64,000 bases of DNA from Blepharisma stoltei (lineage: Eukaryota; Ciliophora; Heterotrichea; Heterotrichida; Blepharismidae). Position numbers and translations under genes: made by a program. The stretch lies in NCBI GenBank assembly GCA_914767885.1, contig CAJZBQ010000003.1:705472-769471 (forward strand), written 5' to 3'. Below the pieces are notes generated by a model. The model had not been told where the DNA came from, did not search any database, and saw only the letters and a list, made by a program, of their open reading frames with translations. The stretch's first letter is position 1; every line of letters begins with the position of its first letter. Positions 1 through 10,853 of the stretch are shown here, piece by piece.

Positions 1-2
1 TA

Positions 3-2975
3 GTGCCTGATTGAAAAGGCAGCAATTGTTTAGGCCAGTCCTGGTATTTAGCTGATGATATGCAGTTTTTTATTATAACTCCTCCAATTTTGTATTTATA
101 CCATAAATTCAATAGATATATTGGGTGGGCAATTTTGACATTTTTAATTGGGTTTTCTATCATTATTTCAGGGGTAGTTGCCCATCATTTTACTTTAAAT
201 GCTGTTGGGTTTTCATCAGAATCGTGGACGAATTATAATAATTATTACTATATAAAGCCGTATTGCCGTGTAGGGGTATATGCGCTTGGGATTATTACTG
301 GAATTGTTGTGTATTCGTATCGCCAGTATCAAAAAGATCAAAAAGTTTATGACCCATTAGGTTTATAGAGTTTGCGCGCATTAGCGTGCTCTTGAGCTAG
401 CTCTTTCCTTGCAAGTGATAAGTCTAACAAGCCACTAAAAGTGACTAGTCAACTCCAAAGTGACAAAAGCTTCAGAATTTGTCGCCTTGAAGGTGACTTG
501 CATCATTAGGTGGCTTGCTAGACTTACCAGCTGCAAGGAAAGAGCTAGCGCGAGAGTAGGCTATATGTGGACAAGCACTATATGGATTGGGAAAAAGTTG
601 GAAAATAAAATTATTAGATACATTGTTGGGTTTTTGGGACTTGCACTTATCAATATAGCTCATACCCCTTTATAGATTTCTTTATCGAGCAAAATGTACT
701 GGATTATTGAACGACCAAGAGAGACTCTATTAAAGGAACGGGCTGGATATCTATATCAGGAAGTGCTAAAAAGTGACATGCCAAAAAATGGTGACAAGTC
801 TGAAAAAAGTTGACAAGTAAACGCGCCAATTTTTAAAATGGATTTATTATTAAAATAATTTAAAACTTAAGATATTTTAATTTTAATCAATATTTAATTA
901 TGCTAAGTATTTCTCATATGAGTCGATAAGAACTTTGCATATATTTAAAATCACAAGACACACGCACTTCGCAAATTATAGTTTTAGTCTCATAAATAAA
1001 TTAGCATAAAAATAAAAAAATTCTATCGAGCCGGAAAAATGCACATTGAGTTGAAAGTTTTTTATTTTCACTTATAAGCCATATTTAAATTTTGCTAAGT
1101 ACTTCTCATATGAGTCGATAAGAACTTTGTATATATTGATAATCACAAGCCACGCACTTCGCAAATTATAGCTCTTGTCTTCATAAATAAATTAGCATAA
1201 AATAAAGATATTCCATCGAACCGGAAAATGCACATCGAGTTGCAAATTTTTTATTTTCACTTATAAGCCATATTAAATTTTTGCTAACTCTCCCCCCCCC
1301 CCTCCGTGAGCGAACAAAAAAAAATTTTGTTCGCTCACGGAGGGGGGTTAATTTTTTTTTTTTAAAAAAATTTATATATAAATTTTTATAAAATATATTT
1401 TTTTCGAAATTTAAAAAAATCCTAATTTGCAAAAAATTGGGAAGCAAATATTAATTTAATTTGCAAAATTTATGTTTTAAAACGCAATTTGTTTAAAATT
1501 AAACAGAATTAGCTCTAGATTTCATTATACTAATTATCACTTATATATCAAAATTTTTTTCCATTAAAATTTTTTCTATTAAAAAAATTTTTGTTCACTC
1601 ACGGAGGGTGGGTTTTTTGGTCAAAAAATGGCGATTTTTCTAATGGTTTTGTTCGCTCACGGAGGGGGGGGGGGGAGTAAGTACTTCTCATATGAGTCGA
1701 TAGAACTTCTTATATATTGAGAATCGCAAGCCACGCACTTTGCAAATTATAGCTCTTGTCTTCATAAATAGATTAGCATAAAATAAAGAAATTCTATCGA
1801 GCCGGAAAAAAATGCACATTGAGTTGCAAATTTTTGATTTTCACTTATAGGCCATATTAAATTTTTGCTAAGTACTTCTCATATGAGTCGATAAGAACTT
1901 CTTATGTATTGAGAATCACAATCCACGCACTTTGCAAATTATAGCTCTTGTCTTCATAAATAAATTAGCATAAAATAAAGAAATTCTATCGAGCCGGAAA
2001 AATGCACATTGAGTTGCAAATTTTTGATTTTCACAGCTATTATTAAATTTAAATATATATAAATCAAAATATTTAAAGCCAATATATAATGTGTAATTAT
2101 ATCTTCTGTATAATTGAGTATCTTAAGTTTTAAATTATTTTAATAATAAATCCATTTTAAAAAATTGGCGCGTTTACTTGTCAACTTTTTTCAGACTTGT
2201 CACCATTTTTTGACATGTCACTTTTTAGCACTTCCTGATATAGATATCCAGCCCGTTCCTTTAATAGAGTCTCTCTTGGTCGTTCAATAATCCAGTACAT
2301 TTTGCTCGATAAAGAAATCTATAAAGGGATATAAGCTATATTATCATATGGGTAGAATATGACACTACGAAAAACCCAGGATCTGCAATGGAATTTCCTA
2401 ATTGGACTGATGAAGAAAACCAAACTTTTATAGCTTTTAATAGGTTTGTGTATGGCCTTGGGTTAACCTTGATTCTTCTTCCTACACTTTTAGGTCACTT
2501 TACATGGATTATATGGATAATGTCATTAGAAATCTGGACTCCATTAGCAAGATTAACGTTCTGTTGTTACTTGGTGCAGTCTAATGTTATTGATATGATT
2601 TATCATGCCCAAACTTCTGCAGTTTACTTATCCTACTAGCAGACCAAAGCCATTTAATAGTATCAATCATATTACGATCTATCTGTAATTTTATTAAAAA
2701 TAATTTATTATGAAAAAACACTTCATCCCATAGCTAAAAATATTTTTATTATTAAATGCTAAGGGTTAGACAATTTCTTGATCTTCAAAGATGCGACATG
2801 AAATTTCATGTTCAGCTTTTTAATTGCTTGGCCTTTTGTCCTTATGATCGAAATGCCTGCACTAGCACTCGAAAAATTAATGTTTTCCTCAGTAAGAGCA
2901 AAACAACCGCCTATTCAAGATGAAGAGAAAAGTAGGTCTCTTTTGGTCATGAATGGGAAGAAATCGGAAGAATAA
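3..2975 (+). CDS. acyltransferase-3 (NRF-6-like) membrane protein, 5' partial, split by three IESs
   Basis: This is the 3' part of a multi-pass acyltransferase-3 family protein, related to animal nrf-6 (nose-resistant-to-fluoxetine) proteins that move acyl groups at membranes; the substrate is unknown. Coding starts before the window: the first codons read VPDWKGSN with TGA as Trp, then the family motif LGQSWYLADDMQF. Later family marks are NNYYYIKPYCRVGVY and PLARLTFCCYL, and the hydrophobic C-terminus ends at TAA 2973-2975. The gene is broken at 366-558, 656-2340 and 2631-2768. Removing each block at one TA copy leaves 957 nt (318 aa) without a stop, and the last join gives SAVYLDNFLIFKD. 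No start is visible. Family assignment is confident; the role is inferred. Confidence 0.85.
366..558. other. IES 1 in the acyltransferase gene, hairpin-forming
   Basis: This 193 bp segment is flanked by TA (364-365 and 557-558). Keeping one TA joins DPLGL directly to GYMWTSTIWIG in frame. Most of it is an imperfect palindrome: GCTAGCTCTTTCCTTGCA near 393-412 is repeated inverted near 529-547. It is probably an old palindromic element used as an IES. Confidence 0.8.
897..2035 (+). repeat. four direct repeats of ~190 bp inside IES 2
   Basis: Each copy carries TTCTCATATGAGTCGATA, then GCACTTYGCAAATTATAG and ATCGARCCGGAAAAATGCACAT. Copies start near 901, 1093, 1677 and 1867. The third is separated from the second by the MITE insertion. 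No coding potential is seen. Confidence 0.8.
1287..1679. mobile_element. MITE (CTCCCCC/CCGTGAG family), nested in IES 2
   Basis: This 393 bp element lies between TA 1285-1286 and TA 1678-1679. It has C- or G-tract ends followed by CTCCGTGAGCGAAC. One end is a hairpin with an A/T loop (about 1292-1348). Its empty site TTTGCTAAGTACTTCTC occurs intact in flanking copies of the host repeat, which gives direct evidence for TA target duplication. It carries no open reading frame of its own. Confidence 0.9.
2631..2768. other. IES 3 in the acyltransferase gene
   Basis: This 138 bp AT-rich segment lies between TA 2629-2630 and TA 2767-2768. Precise removal restores SAVYL-DNFLIFKD, which matches the family's conserved C-terminal transmembrane region. 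Unremoved, the frame stops at TAG 2637. Confidence 0.75.
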
Positions 2976-3026
2976 AGGTAAAAGAGTATCTTTAATAAAC
3001 GATTCTTAATAACCTCTTTTTATATA

Positions 3027-3758
3027 ATGGAAAATAGTCATTATTTATATCAATCTGAGAGTCAAAAAATAAAAAAAGTGGTTATTTCAGAATCAGAATC
3101 AATTTCTCCTTACTGCGAATCCCCAATTTCTCCAAACAAGTCTTCATCAGATCTTATGCTTCTCAATGATTTGAAATATATGATAGAATTAATACAAACG
3201 ACACTTTCGCGTTCAAGTGTAATTTTTCAGCCGCCTCATTTACGGTCAAATGATATTAGAGCTACTTTAAATTCTTTGAAATACCTTACAGAAACACTTT
3301 GTGATGAGTTTCTTGTTTTAATTAAACGGCCACTTAAGGAATCATCTGAAGTTACAAGTCCAACTATCGCTTCGATTCCAAAAAATGATGAACTTTTATT
3401 TTATACAGAAAAGTTAAGAATTTTCCCAAATTCCCAAGATTTGATACAAAAAATCGCCAAATCTCCTCACGAAGTTTTATTATCACAACAAGACTGCGAA
3501 GATCTTACCAAAATTTTACTCACCTCAATCCGGAATTTTAAAGAGATTTCATATAAAGACAAATACAAAGAAATGGCCGAAAAAGCTATAATATACGGTA
3601 AACTTCTATCAGACCTCCGAAAACAAGTAAGGCTTAAAGAAGAACACATAGAAATCCTTGAAGAAAACATCAGAAAAAGTACTTATTATACAGATTGCAA
3701 TAATATTGCTAATATCGTCGACTACGCCAAGCACCGTCAAAATTTAATAAATTTTTAA
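3027..3758 (+). CDS. hypothetical protein with C-terminal coiled coil
   Basis: This uninterrupted 243-residue frame runs from ATG to TAA. The N-terminal ~60 residues are Ser-rich and polar (SESESISPYCESPISP). The C-terminal third, about residues 175-225, is charged and heptad-like, suggesting a coiled coil. No catalytic motif is recognised. It converges on the next gene with 14 bp between the stop codons, typical of compact ciliate gene packing. The length of open frame and the amino-acid composition support a real gene; the function is unknown. Confidence 0.7.
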   Translation: MENSHYLYQSESQKIKKVVISESESISPYCESPISPNKSSSDLMLLNDLKYMIELIQTTLSRSSVIFQPPHLRSNDIRATLNSLKYLTETLCDEFLVLIKRPLKESSEVTSPTIASIPKNDELLFYTEKLRIFPNSQDLIQKIAKSPHEVLLSQQDCEDLTKILLTSIRNFKEISYKDKYKEMAEKAIIYGKLLSDLRKQVRLKEEHIEILEENIRKSTYYTDCNNIANIVDYAKHRQNLINF

Positions 3759-3772
3759 AAATGTAAATATTT

Positions 3773-4929
3773 TTATAAGTTAGCTAAACTGCTTAAAAGC
3801 GGATTTTGGCTTCTGCTGGATGGACACACATTTATTTTTGGGACTTCACAGTTCAGGAATTCTGAACAAATCACATCAATTCTTTCTAAGATCATTGGGG
3901 ACAAAATGGAATTCTGATGAGAATCTATGCTTGAGGTGCTGGTCGCCGGGGTAATTGAAGGGGTCTCAAAATCGTAGTTAGGTATTCAGCTGGCATCTGA
4001 AAAAGTCAGCTTTTTATTTTTGGGGTAATTTATTGAAGTCGCTAATGTTGTATCTTCTGCGTCTCGAGAAAAATCTCTGGAAATTGCACTATCACGAGGA
4101 TCTGACATGTAAGGAGGAGCCATTTGTAAAATGTCATCGACATAAAAGTTGTAGTCGACCAGGCTTTCATCTTGTGGAGCTGTGAGTTTTTTATAGGTTT
4201 TTTATGAAAAATCTTTATATATTAATATATATATTTTTTTAAAAAAAAAATAAAAAAAAAGTTTTTTATAAATACAATTCAGCTCTCGATCTGTAACCTC
4301 CAGGCAGTTTCTGTTTCTTTGGGTTCACTGCATATAATTGTTGTAAAAATTGCTCATCTTCGACGACAAGTACTTTAAATAAGGAGTGACATCTGAATTT
4401 GTGTAGCTTTTCGCTGATAATGCTGAATAATACAAGACGTAGTCCAGCTTGGCTGTGTTGTCAGTTCATACGCATTTGTCGAGAAAAATTGCCCAAACTG
4501 ATATTTCGACCTCATTTAACGCTAATACTTGACAAGCGTCAAGAATCAGACGAAACAGAGTTTGGGATCTAAATTCGCATGGAATTTTTGGATTTTGAAT
4601 TATCCTTCTCAAAAGCAAAGAACTTAGCTGGGATGGGCCGTTTTGGAGAAAGTCTGAGTGGAGACTTTCATAATCTTCAAGCTGGTCTTTACTTTCTTTC
4701 GGAAGAGAATCGTGGGCTATTTAATCTTAATTTATAAATGAAAAAAATAATCAATAGAATAAAATTAATATAATAATTTTTTTAAATTTTTGGGGACAAA
4801 ATCGTCACCTCCCGTCAGCTCATACAGCTCATACGGCGGGAGATCATTTGTAAGCCCAATACTATTGTTGAAGAATTGCGGCTTTCTTTCGTTGCTTTTG
4901 CTTTGCTGTACACTATTTTCACTATCCAT
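3773..4929 (-). CDS. hypothetical protein, split by two short IESs
   Basis: The minus-strand gene starts MDSENSVQQSK and ends LLSSLANL-TAA. Three coding pieces become one frame when 65 bp (4720-4784) and 75 bp (4186-4260) are removed, giving 338 aa. TGA codons read as Trp in SVWAIF-like context (KCVWTDNT, MQWTQRN, DASWIPN). The middle part (FRSQTLFRLILDACQVLAL) is helical. The C-terminal part is Ser/Thr/Pro-rich. No family is recognised. An in-frame upstream ATG at 4995 exists, but the added peptide looks like translated AT-rich leader, so I prefer 4929. Confidence 0.7.
4186..4260. other. 75 bp IES with a 10 bp direct repeat
   Basis: GTTTTTTATA occurs at 4186-4195 and again at 4261-4270. Deleting one unit joins NCIYKKL to TAPQDESL in frame. 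The segment is almost pure A/T. Confidence 0.75.
4720..4784. other. 65 bp TA-bounded IES
   Basis: It is flanked by TA 4718-4719 and 4783-4784. Removal joins DDFVPKNL to AHDSLPKE in frame on the minus strand. Without removal the frame stops. Confidence 0.75.
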
Positions 4930-5431
4930 TAAATTTATTAAGACAATCAGTTTATTAAAAAGTTTATTAATTATAGTCATCCATCTTAATTTCACGGAAG
5001 AAGCTGAGAGATAATTTATAAATTATGGAAATATTATAGGAAGTTAATGTGGAGAATAATCTCAATTCGAGTAGTCATTTAAAATTTAAATTTGTGAGTG
5101 GTTTCATATGCCTAATAAATAGCTCGATGTATTATAGTAATATTGCAATTATTTATTTTTATTAGAAAAAGAAATAATTAAAATAAAAAAATATTTTAAA
5201 AAAAATTAAATTGGATATTAAAAAAAAATTATTAGAAAGTGGAATAATATTGAATTTATAATTTTCTTTGAGCTTGGCTGGTATATGGAGATTTAAATTT
5301 TTAGAAATTAAGACTTGAATCTAAATACTTAATATCGATCATTTTTATTGCATATCAAGCTGATATTGATTTAAATAATTTTTTATGAAAAAAATCATCT
5401 AAAGATTTATTTGTCAAAGATACTTTTACCT
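4930..5431. other. intergenic, no gene recognised
   Basis: This AT-rich stretch lies upstream of the minus-strand gene. No reading frame with protein-like composition and no repeat of the families described here was seen. Confidence 0.5.
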
Positions 5432-5707
5432 CTAAATTATTGAGCTATAAATAGCTGTAAAAATCGGGATTATTTTGTAAGAAACTGCTTGGTGAAAATT
5501 TTGACATTTTTTGAAATTATCTTTGAAGAATTTAATCGAAAATTCAAGATCAGAATTGTTTATTCTAAACAGTTTTATAAGAAGTACTAATGCCATCAAT
5601 GAGAATAAAACTAATATAAATTTAATAATAGCATTCCTTAACTTCCCCTCTTTAAGCAAGCATAAAAATTTAGTTTCACTCAAGAGGGGGATAAATTTAA
5701 AAAAATC
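5432..5707 (-). CDS. possible small membrane protein (doubtful)
   Basis: The minus-strand frame starts at MNMDFFKF and contains a hydrophobic helix (FILVLFSLMALVLLIKLF) followed by a polar tail ending at TAA. Within it, 5640-5693 is a small C-tract/G-tract inverted repeat (CTTCCCCTCTT / AAGAGGGGG), so part of the frame may be a short IES. The frame directly abuts a MITE. It could be chance coding in AT-rich DNA. Confidence 0.25.
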   Translation of the reverse strand, partial: DFFKFIPLLSETKFLCLLKEGKLRNAIIKFILVLFSLMALVLLIKLFRINNSDLEFSIKFFKDNFKKCQNFHQAVSYKIIPIFTAIYSSII

Positions 5708-5728
5708 CATATTCATAAAAAATTGATA

Positions 5729-6084
5729 ACTCCGCCCCTCCGTGAGTGAAATAAAACCATTAGAAAAATCCCTATTTTTTGCCCAAAAACCCACCCTCCG
5801 TGAGTGAACAAAAATTTTTTTATGGAAAAAAATTTTTGATATATAAATGATAATTAGCATAATGAAATCTAGAGCTAATTCTGTTTAATTTTAAACGAAT
5901 TGCTTTTTAAAACATAAATTTTATAAATTAAATTAATATTTGTTTTCCAATTTTTGCGAATTAGGATTTTTTAAATTTCGAAAAAAATATTTTTTGTAAA
6001 ATTTATATATAATTTTTTTTAAAAAAATTAACCCCCTCCGTAGGTGAACAAAATTTTTTTGTTCACTCACGGAGGGGGGGAGTA
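5729..6084. mobile_element. MITE copy between TA 5727-5728 and TA 6083-6084
   Basis: This 356 bp copy has the typical plan: CTCCGCCCCTCCGTGAGTGAA at the left, a second CCCTCCGTGAGTGAAC about 55 bp in, a conserved AT-rich core with ATCTAGAGCTAATTCTG, and a right-end hairpin closing on CACTCACGGAGGGGGGG. It lies between genes. Confidence 0.85.
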
Positions 6085-6248
6085 AGCAAAAATTAATTTA
6101 ATTGGTAAAATTTATGTTTTTAAATGGCAGAATTAGCAAGAGATTTCAATATATTAATTATTATTTATATATTAATATTTTTTGTTTCTCGTGGAGAGTC
6201 AAAAATAGCGATTTTTTCAATGGTTTTCTTTGCTTATGGGGTGAAGTA
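6085..6248. mobile_element. right half of a decayed MITE abutting the previous copy
   Basis: It holds core-like sequence (TTAATTTAATTGGTAAAATTTATG), a degraded CTCGTGGAGAG segment and an end GGGGTGAAG before TA 6247-6248. It looks like an older copy truncated by, or hosting, the neighbouring element. Confidence 0.6.
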
Positions 6249-6490
6249 AGCAAGAAAAATTATTTTGCATAAAAATTTAGGAATAAACAGAAAAAAATAC
6301 CAAATAAGTAAAAAGGATTTAAATTAGCTAAAATCAAAAAATTGAAAGCTTATTGAACGGCAAGCTAATTTAGAAGTAATTTGTTTAATAAAAATGAGAT
6401 CAGTTATGAAATTAAAAGGTCATACTTTTTCTCAAAATGAAATGATTTGAGACAGGAATCTGCATGATTATAACAGAAGTTTTTTCCTAA

Positions 6491-6796
6491 CATCCCCTTC
6501 TATAAAAAATTTATAAATGAATTTTATAATAAATTTTTTTTTCTTGAAATTTAAAAAAATTTCAATTCGTAAAAATTGAGAAGTAAAAGTTTGGAGATTT
6601 TATGTTTGGAAATGTAAGCTTTTAAAATTAAACAGAATTCATTATAATAATTATCACTTATATATCAAAATTTTTTACATAAAAATACTTTATATTAATA
6701 AATTTTTGTTTGCTCGCAGAGTACAGGAGGTTAGTTTTCAGTGAAAAAATAGGGATTTTTCCAATGATTTTTCTCACTCACAGAAGGGGGAGAAAG
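6491..6796. mobile_element. decayed MITE copy
   Basis: It begins after TA 6489-6490 with CATCCCCTTC, carries the same AT-rich core in inverse orientation, and ends with CTCACTCACAGAAGGGGGAG. Both termini have drifted from consensus. The flanks 6249-6490 and 6797-7169 hold nothing recognisable apart from AT-rich intergenic DNA. Confidence 0.6.
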
Positions 6797-7169
6797 CTTC
6801 TTTAAAAAATAAAAGCAAAGAATAGAGTAATTTAGAATATAATAAACTGATTACTTCTAAAACATAAATTTTTAGCTTTATAAGAAATTTGGATCAAAGA
6901 AATGTCTTTTAATAAGTTTAACGTCTTTGGTCTCGGTTATTACAAGATATCAACCAGATTCGCATTGAAATCATAGATTTTATGAATGTTTGAAAAATAA
7001 TTATAATCTTTGAATAGATTTGAAACATAAATATCTCATTTAGCCAAAATTATAAAATATCTAAAGCCTAATAAATGATTTATTGATATGAAAATTTACC
7101 TATAAGGTACAAGCTAGTATATTCTTGATATGGACTAAATAAGCACTAAAAATGTATAATCAAACATAA

Positions 7170-8159
7170 ATGGAAAAGCACAAGTTTTTCCCTGAGTTTA
7201 AAGGGTTTATATCAGGGGTCATAGGGTCATGATGCGGAGTTTGTGTAGGACAGCCTTTTGATATCATAAAAGTTAGACTTCAAAACAATGGAGGCTCAGC
7301 AGTTGGTACTCTAAAATGTCTAATTACTCATGAAGGATTTTTCACGCTATGAAAAGGCTCGCTACCACCATTAATAGGCAATGGCTTAGCAAGCTCTATA
7401 TCTTTTGGTATTAATGAAAACTCTAAAAGGATAATAAGCAGCTACAATAATCCTGGAGAAGTTTTATCAATTTCCCAGCATTCACTCTGTGGGACTATTT
7501 CAGGATTTTTTCGCGCTTTTATTTCATGCCCTACAGAAAATATTCGAATCCGCATGCAAATTCAAGGAAAAATTGACCCTCGAGGAGACCCTTTATACAA
7601 AAACTCCGTAGACTGCTTTTTAACAATTTTTAAAAAATATGGGATTTTTGGGATTTATAAAGGATTTCCTATAACAATGCTGAGAGAATTAATAGGAATT
7701 ACGATGTATTTTATGGGTTATCAGTATTCAGGGAGAAAATTATTTGGTGGGGATATAGCGTGGGCACACTTTTGGCATCTCTCTGAAGGGAATTTCCAAA
7801 ATTCCAAATTATACAAAAAAAAAAATTATATAAGCATGGCAAAAGAGTGACCATCCTATAATGCAAATACAAATGAACTGAAGATGTGGCAGATTATGAT
7901 ATGTGGAGGACTCGCGGGGTATGCTTATTGGGTTGTTTATCCTATTGATGTAGTGAAATCAAAACTTCAGTCTGATTCATATAAAAATATGAGATATAAG
8001 TCAACTATTGAGTGTGTGAAAACAATATACAAAGATATTGGAGTAAAAGGATTTTTCAGAGGCTTTTTACCAGCGATTATAAGAGCAGCTCCTGCAAATG
8101 CAGCGATTTTGACTGGATTTGAAACTATGATGTCTATTTTTGGGAGAAATTATCGATAA
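7170..8159 (+). CDS. mitochondrial carrier family protein 1 (SLC25-type)
   Basis: Carriers of this family exchange small metabolites across the mitochondrial inner membrane. The three-repeat fold is visible. Signature P-x-D/E-x-x-K/R motifs appear as QPFDIIKVRLQ (repeat 1), CPTENIRIRMQ (repeat 2) and YPIDVVKSKLQ (repeat 3), each followed by an EGF/GIxGIYKGF-type helix. The motif QGKIDPRGDPLYKN is close to carnitine/acylcarnitine or basic amino-acid carriers, but the substrate cannot be assigned. The start MEKHKFFPEFKG matches the next paralogue. After removal of the 105 bp IES the protein is 294 aa, a normal family length. It is the first of three tandem paralogues. Confidence 0.9.
7756..7860. 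other. 105 bp IES that leaves the frame open
   Basis: It is flanked by TA 7754-7755 and 7859-7860. It is exactly 35 codons and, with TGA as Trp, contains no stop, so the retained form would be translated with an insert of 35 residues. Paralogues show no insert here (FGGDN-T/NxxxLxxWQI), so removal to GGDNANTNELKMW is expected. Confidence 0.75.
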
Positions 8160-9243
8160 TTTACTCCCCCAACGCCTCTTTCCACTATTTAAAAATGTAA
8201 AGAAAATTATATAAAATTAATCACATAAAGCAAATAACTGTCCGATTAAAATAGAGCAAGTTTTTTCCTCAAAATTAAAGCTTTACTAATAATTTTAGTC
8301 ATTAAAATCCCTCGGAATTAGTACTTTGCAATAGCTTTCCTCGCTTCTAAAGGAGAGTAAGAAAAATATTAAAAACCGAGTAGCCCCTTTTTATAAAATA
8401 ATGAATGATATGGAAACCAGTTTGTACCAATGCTTCTCAAACCTCCCAACTTAGAGAGAAACTCTGCAAGCCCTAGCTCAACTGCTTATGGCATAAAAGA
8501 AGTTTTGAAAATGGTTTATGGCGATCGAATTCATATAATAGGCTCCTATATTTCAAATGTAAAATCTTATTTTACATTTCAGCTATAACTCAATCACTTG
8601 AGAATGATAGATATGCTCTTAAAAAACTACTTGTTGCATTTTGGAAATCAAAAATCCTCAGCCAAGTTTCAGAATCACAGAATCAGAGGTAAATACTCTA
8701 ATCGAGTAAAAAATTAGAGAGTAATTGAGATAAGGACATGTTAGAGCAAAAAGAATTAATTAAGCTGTGATACAGCTGATATAATATTGGTGAACAAAAA
8801 ATTTACAATCCTTACTCAATAATGAATTGTATAATTAGAGGAAAAAATCAAAATAGTATCCTCTCAGGCCTTATTGAATCTTTGCAACTGCCTTTAATCA
8901 TCTGGTCCTAGCATTTAATCCCCTGCAATCTTATGATGAATTGTTTGAAATAATGAGAACTGGCTATCTTGTATTGTGAGAAGAAATTGGTAGCTATATA
9001 AATTTGTAATTAGATCTCAACAGCACAAAAAAAATTTTGCGCTATTGCTACATGCTGGATATTTAACACCATATAGCACAACTAAAAAGGAAAAGAAAAA
9101 CCTTGTGAGCATTTATATATATGTAGTTCCTAATAGATAAATCAAAAAGCATTTTAAAACTGGAATTAAAACTATTATGTAAATTTTAGGAGAATTATAG
9201 ATAATGTAAATATTTCAGTAATATCTAAAAATAACTAATCAAT
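8160..9243. other. intergenic between carriers 1 and 2; weak coding-like remnant
   Basis: Two short frames look protein-like: about 8429-8591 (MLLKPPNLERNSAS..., ending FTFQL) and, in another frame, about 8575-8691 (ITQSLENDRYALKKLLVAFWKS). They might be one small gene broken by an unrecognised IES, or a decayed gene. The rest, 8700-9243, is AT-rich with no feature seen. Confidence 0.3.
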
Positions 9244-10696
9244 ATGGAAAGATCCAAGTTTCTCCCAGAATTCAAAGGCTTTATTTCTGGGGTTGTAGGG
9301 GCTTGATGTGGAGTTTTCGTTGGTCAGCCATTTGACATTATAAAAGTTCGCTTACAAAACTCAGGCGGCTCAGCCATTTTAGCATTAAAAAATTTACTTT
9401 CTCATGAAGGATTTTTAACATTATGAAAAGGCTCACTTCCTCCTCTTATCGGTGTAGGTCTATCTAACGCAGTATCATTTGGAACAAATGAAAACACAAA
9501 AAGAATTGTAAGTTCTTACAATAAACCATACATTAAAATGGCGACACGTGTCAACCTGCCCTCTTGGCGCAGTAGTCCAGACCTTATGGCTACGGCGAAC
9601 TGGGACGGACTCCGAGCTGAGAATCTAGTGCAGGCTCTAGAGGTGTGTATCCGGGTAGGTTTTGGCTGCTTTCCTGTGGTTGGAAATGGAGGTGCTCGAC
9701 AGCGTCCTTTGGATCCGAGGACCCATGGGCATTCCTCTACCGAGAAACTGGGGGTTTCGGCCCAGGCCACAGGGGAACAGTCTTTTTCCTGTAGCTGTCG
9801 AAGAAAGGCACTTCGACACCCGATAGACTCCAAGGAGTTGATCCCTGGAATCAAGCTACTCCAATCGCCCGTAGCAGGGCCGCAGAAATCCATAAGCCGC
9901 CCACTCAAGACTGAAGCCTTAAGGCAAGGAGGAGACAGAAGGTACCAGAAGGGCACTCGCAAGAGGGATAGACCCTCTGGGCTGGAGTCGAAAAGCGGAT
10001 GAGTCTCCCGTACAGGAGGTCTTTGGTGACTGCGTCACCAATATGGCTAACACCTGACTTTAATAATCTAATCTAATCTAATCTTACAATAAACCAGGAG
10101 AAATTTTAAGCCTATCTCAGCATGCCTTATGTGGGACTTCTGCAGGCTTTTTTCGCGCATTTTTTTCATGCCCAGCTGAGCTTGTAAGAATTCGTATGCA
10201 AGTTCAAGGGAAAATTGACCCAAGAGGAGACCCGTTATATAAAAATTCCATTGAATGTTTTATTTCTATAATAAAAACTTATGGCATTAAAGGGATTTAT
10301 AGAGGATTTTCAGCAACTATGATAAGGGAACTTATGGGAAATACGCTGTTCTTTGGAGGGTATCAGTTTTGTGGGAGAAAAATATTTGGAGGGGAAAAGC
10401 TCAATGCGGACGAATTAGGAAAATTAAAAATTATGGCTTGTGGAGCTTTTGCTGGGTACTGCTACTGGGCACCATATTGTATTGATGTTATTAAATCAAA
10501 AATGCAGTCAGATTCATTTGCGAATCCTAGATATAAGTCTCTTTTGGACTGCCTGAAAATTACATATAAGACTGATGGATTTTCAGGATTTTTTAAAGGC
10601 TGAACACCTACGATGCTTAGAGCAGCTCCAGCCTGCGCTTCACTTTTTTTAGGCTTCGAGGCCACAATGTCTATTTTCGGGCGAAACTATCGGTAA
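9244..10696 (+). CDS. mitochondrial carrier family protein 2, split by a SINE-like insertion
   Basis: It is a close paralogue of the 7170-8159 gene. MERSKFLPEFKGFISG starts repeat 1, QPFDIIKVRLQ and CPAELVRIRMQ are the first two signatures, and CIDVIKSKMQ replaces the usual Pro in repeat 3. TGA encodes the Trp of FFKGWTPTMLRAAP. A 568 bp insertion (9529-10096) interrupts the SSYNKP/GEILSL site. Deleting it together with one copy of its 14 bp duplication gives 294 aa, the same length as paralogue 1. Without removal the gene would be dead. Confidence 0.85.
9529..10096 (+). mobile_element. SINE-like retroposon E1 with 14 bp target duplication
   Basis: CTTACAATAAACCA at 9515-9528 is repeated exactly at 10083-10096. 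The insert is far richer in G+C than its host. It begins TACATTAAAATGGCGACACG, has an A-box-like TTGGCGCAGTAGTCCAGACC, and carries near its 3' end the perfect hairpin GGTGAC-TGC-GTCACC. It ends in an (AATCT)n-type tail. Its internal open frames are not protein-like. It is clearly homologous to the insertion at 52201-52650. Confidence 0.8.
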
Positions 10697-10853
10697 TTTC
10701 CTTTCTTCTTATTTAATATCAGCCTACTTTACACTATTAATATTCTTTCATAACATTTATTTTCAATTTTAAAAATTTCCATCAGAACTGCTTATACCCA
10801 TTTTTCGAATTTCCTCCATTAATTTCTTGTTCATTTCACATAAAGTTAAATAA

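Larger units (their letters stand above)
656..2340. other. IES 2: 1.7 kb composite with long TIRs, four internal repeats and a nested MITE
   Basis: This 1685 bp block lies between TA 654-655 and TA 2339-2340. Excision at one TA gives LINIIIWVEYDTT in frame. The outer arms, about 656-897 and 2100-2340, are near-perfect inverted repeats. Between them are four direct copies of a unit of about 190 bp starting GCTAAGTAYTTCTCATATGA (near 901, 1093, 1677 and 1867). A MITE (1287-1679) sits in the third copy. Its TA target is seen empty in neighbouring copies, so the order of insertion can be read. Confidence 0.85.

Noticed and set aside
1181-1447. Minus-strand frame across the nested MITE
   Set aside because: It is Phe/Lys-rich translation of the MITE's AT-rich core, repeated in other copies.
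9538-10002. Long open frames on both strands inside the insertion in carrier 2
   Set aside because: They lie in a retroposon between target duplications, have composition of translated GC-rich non-coding DNA and match no family.
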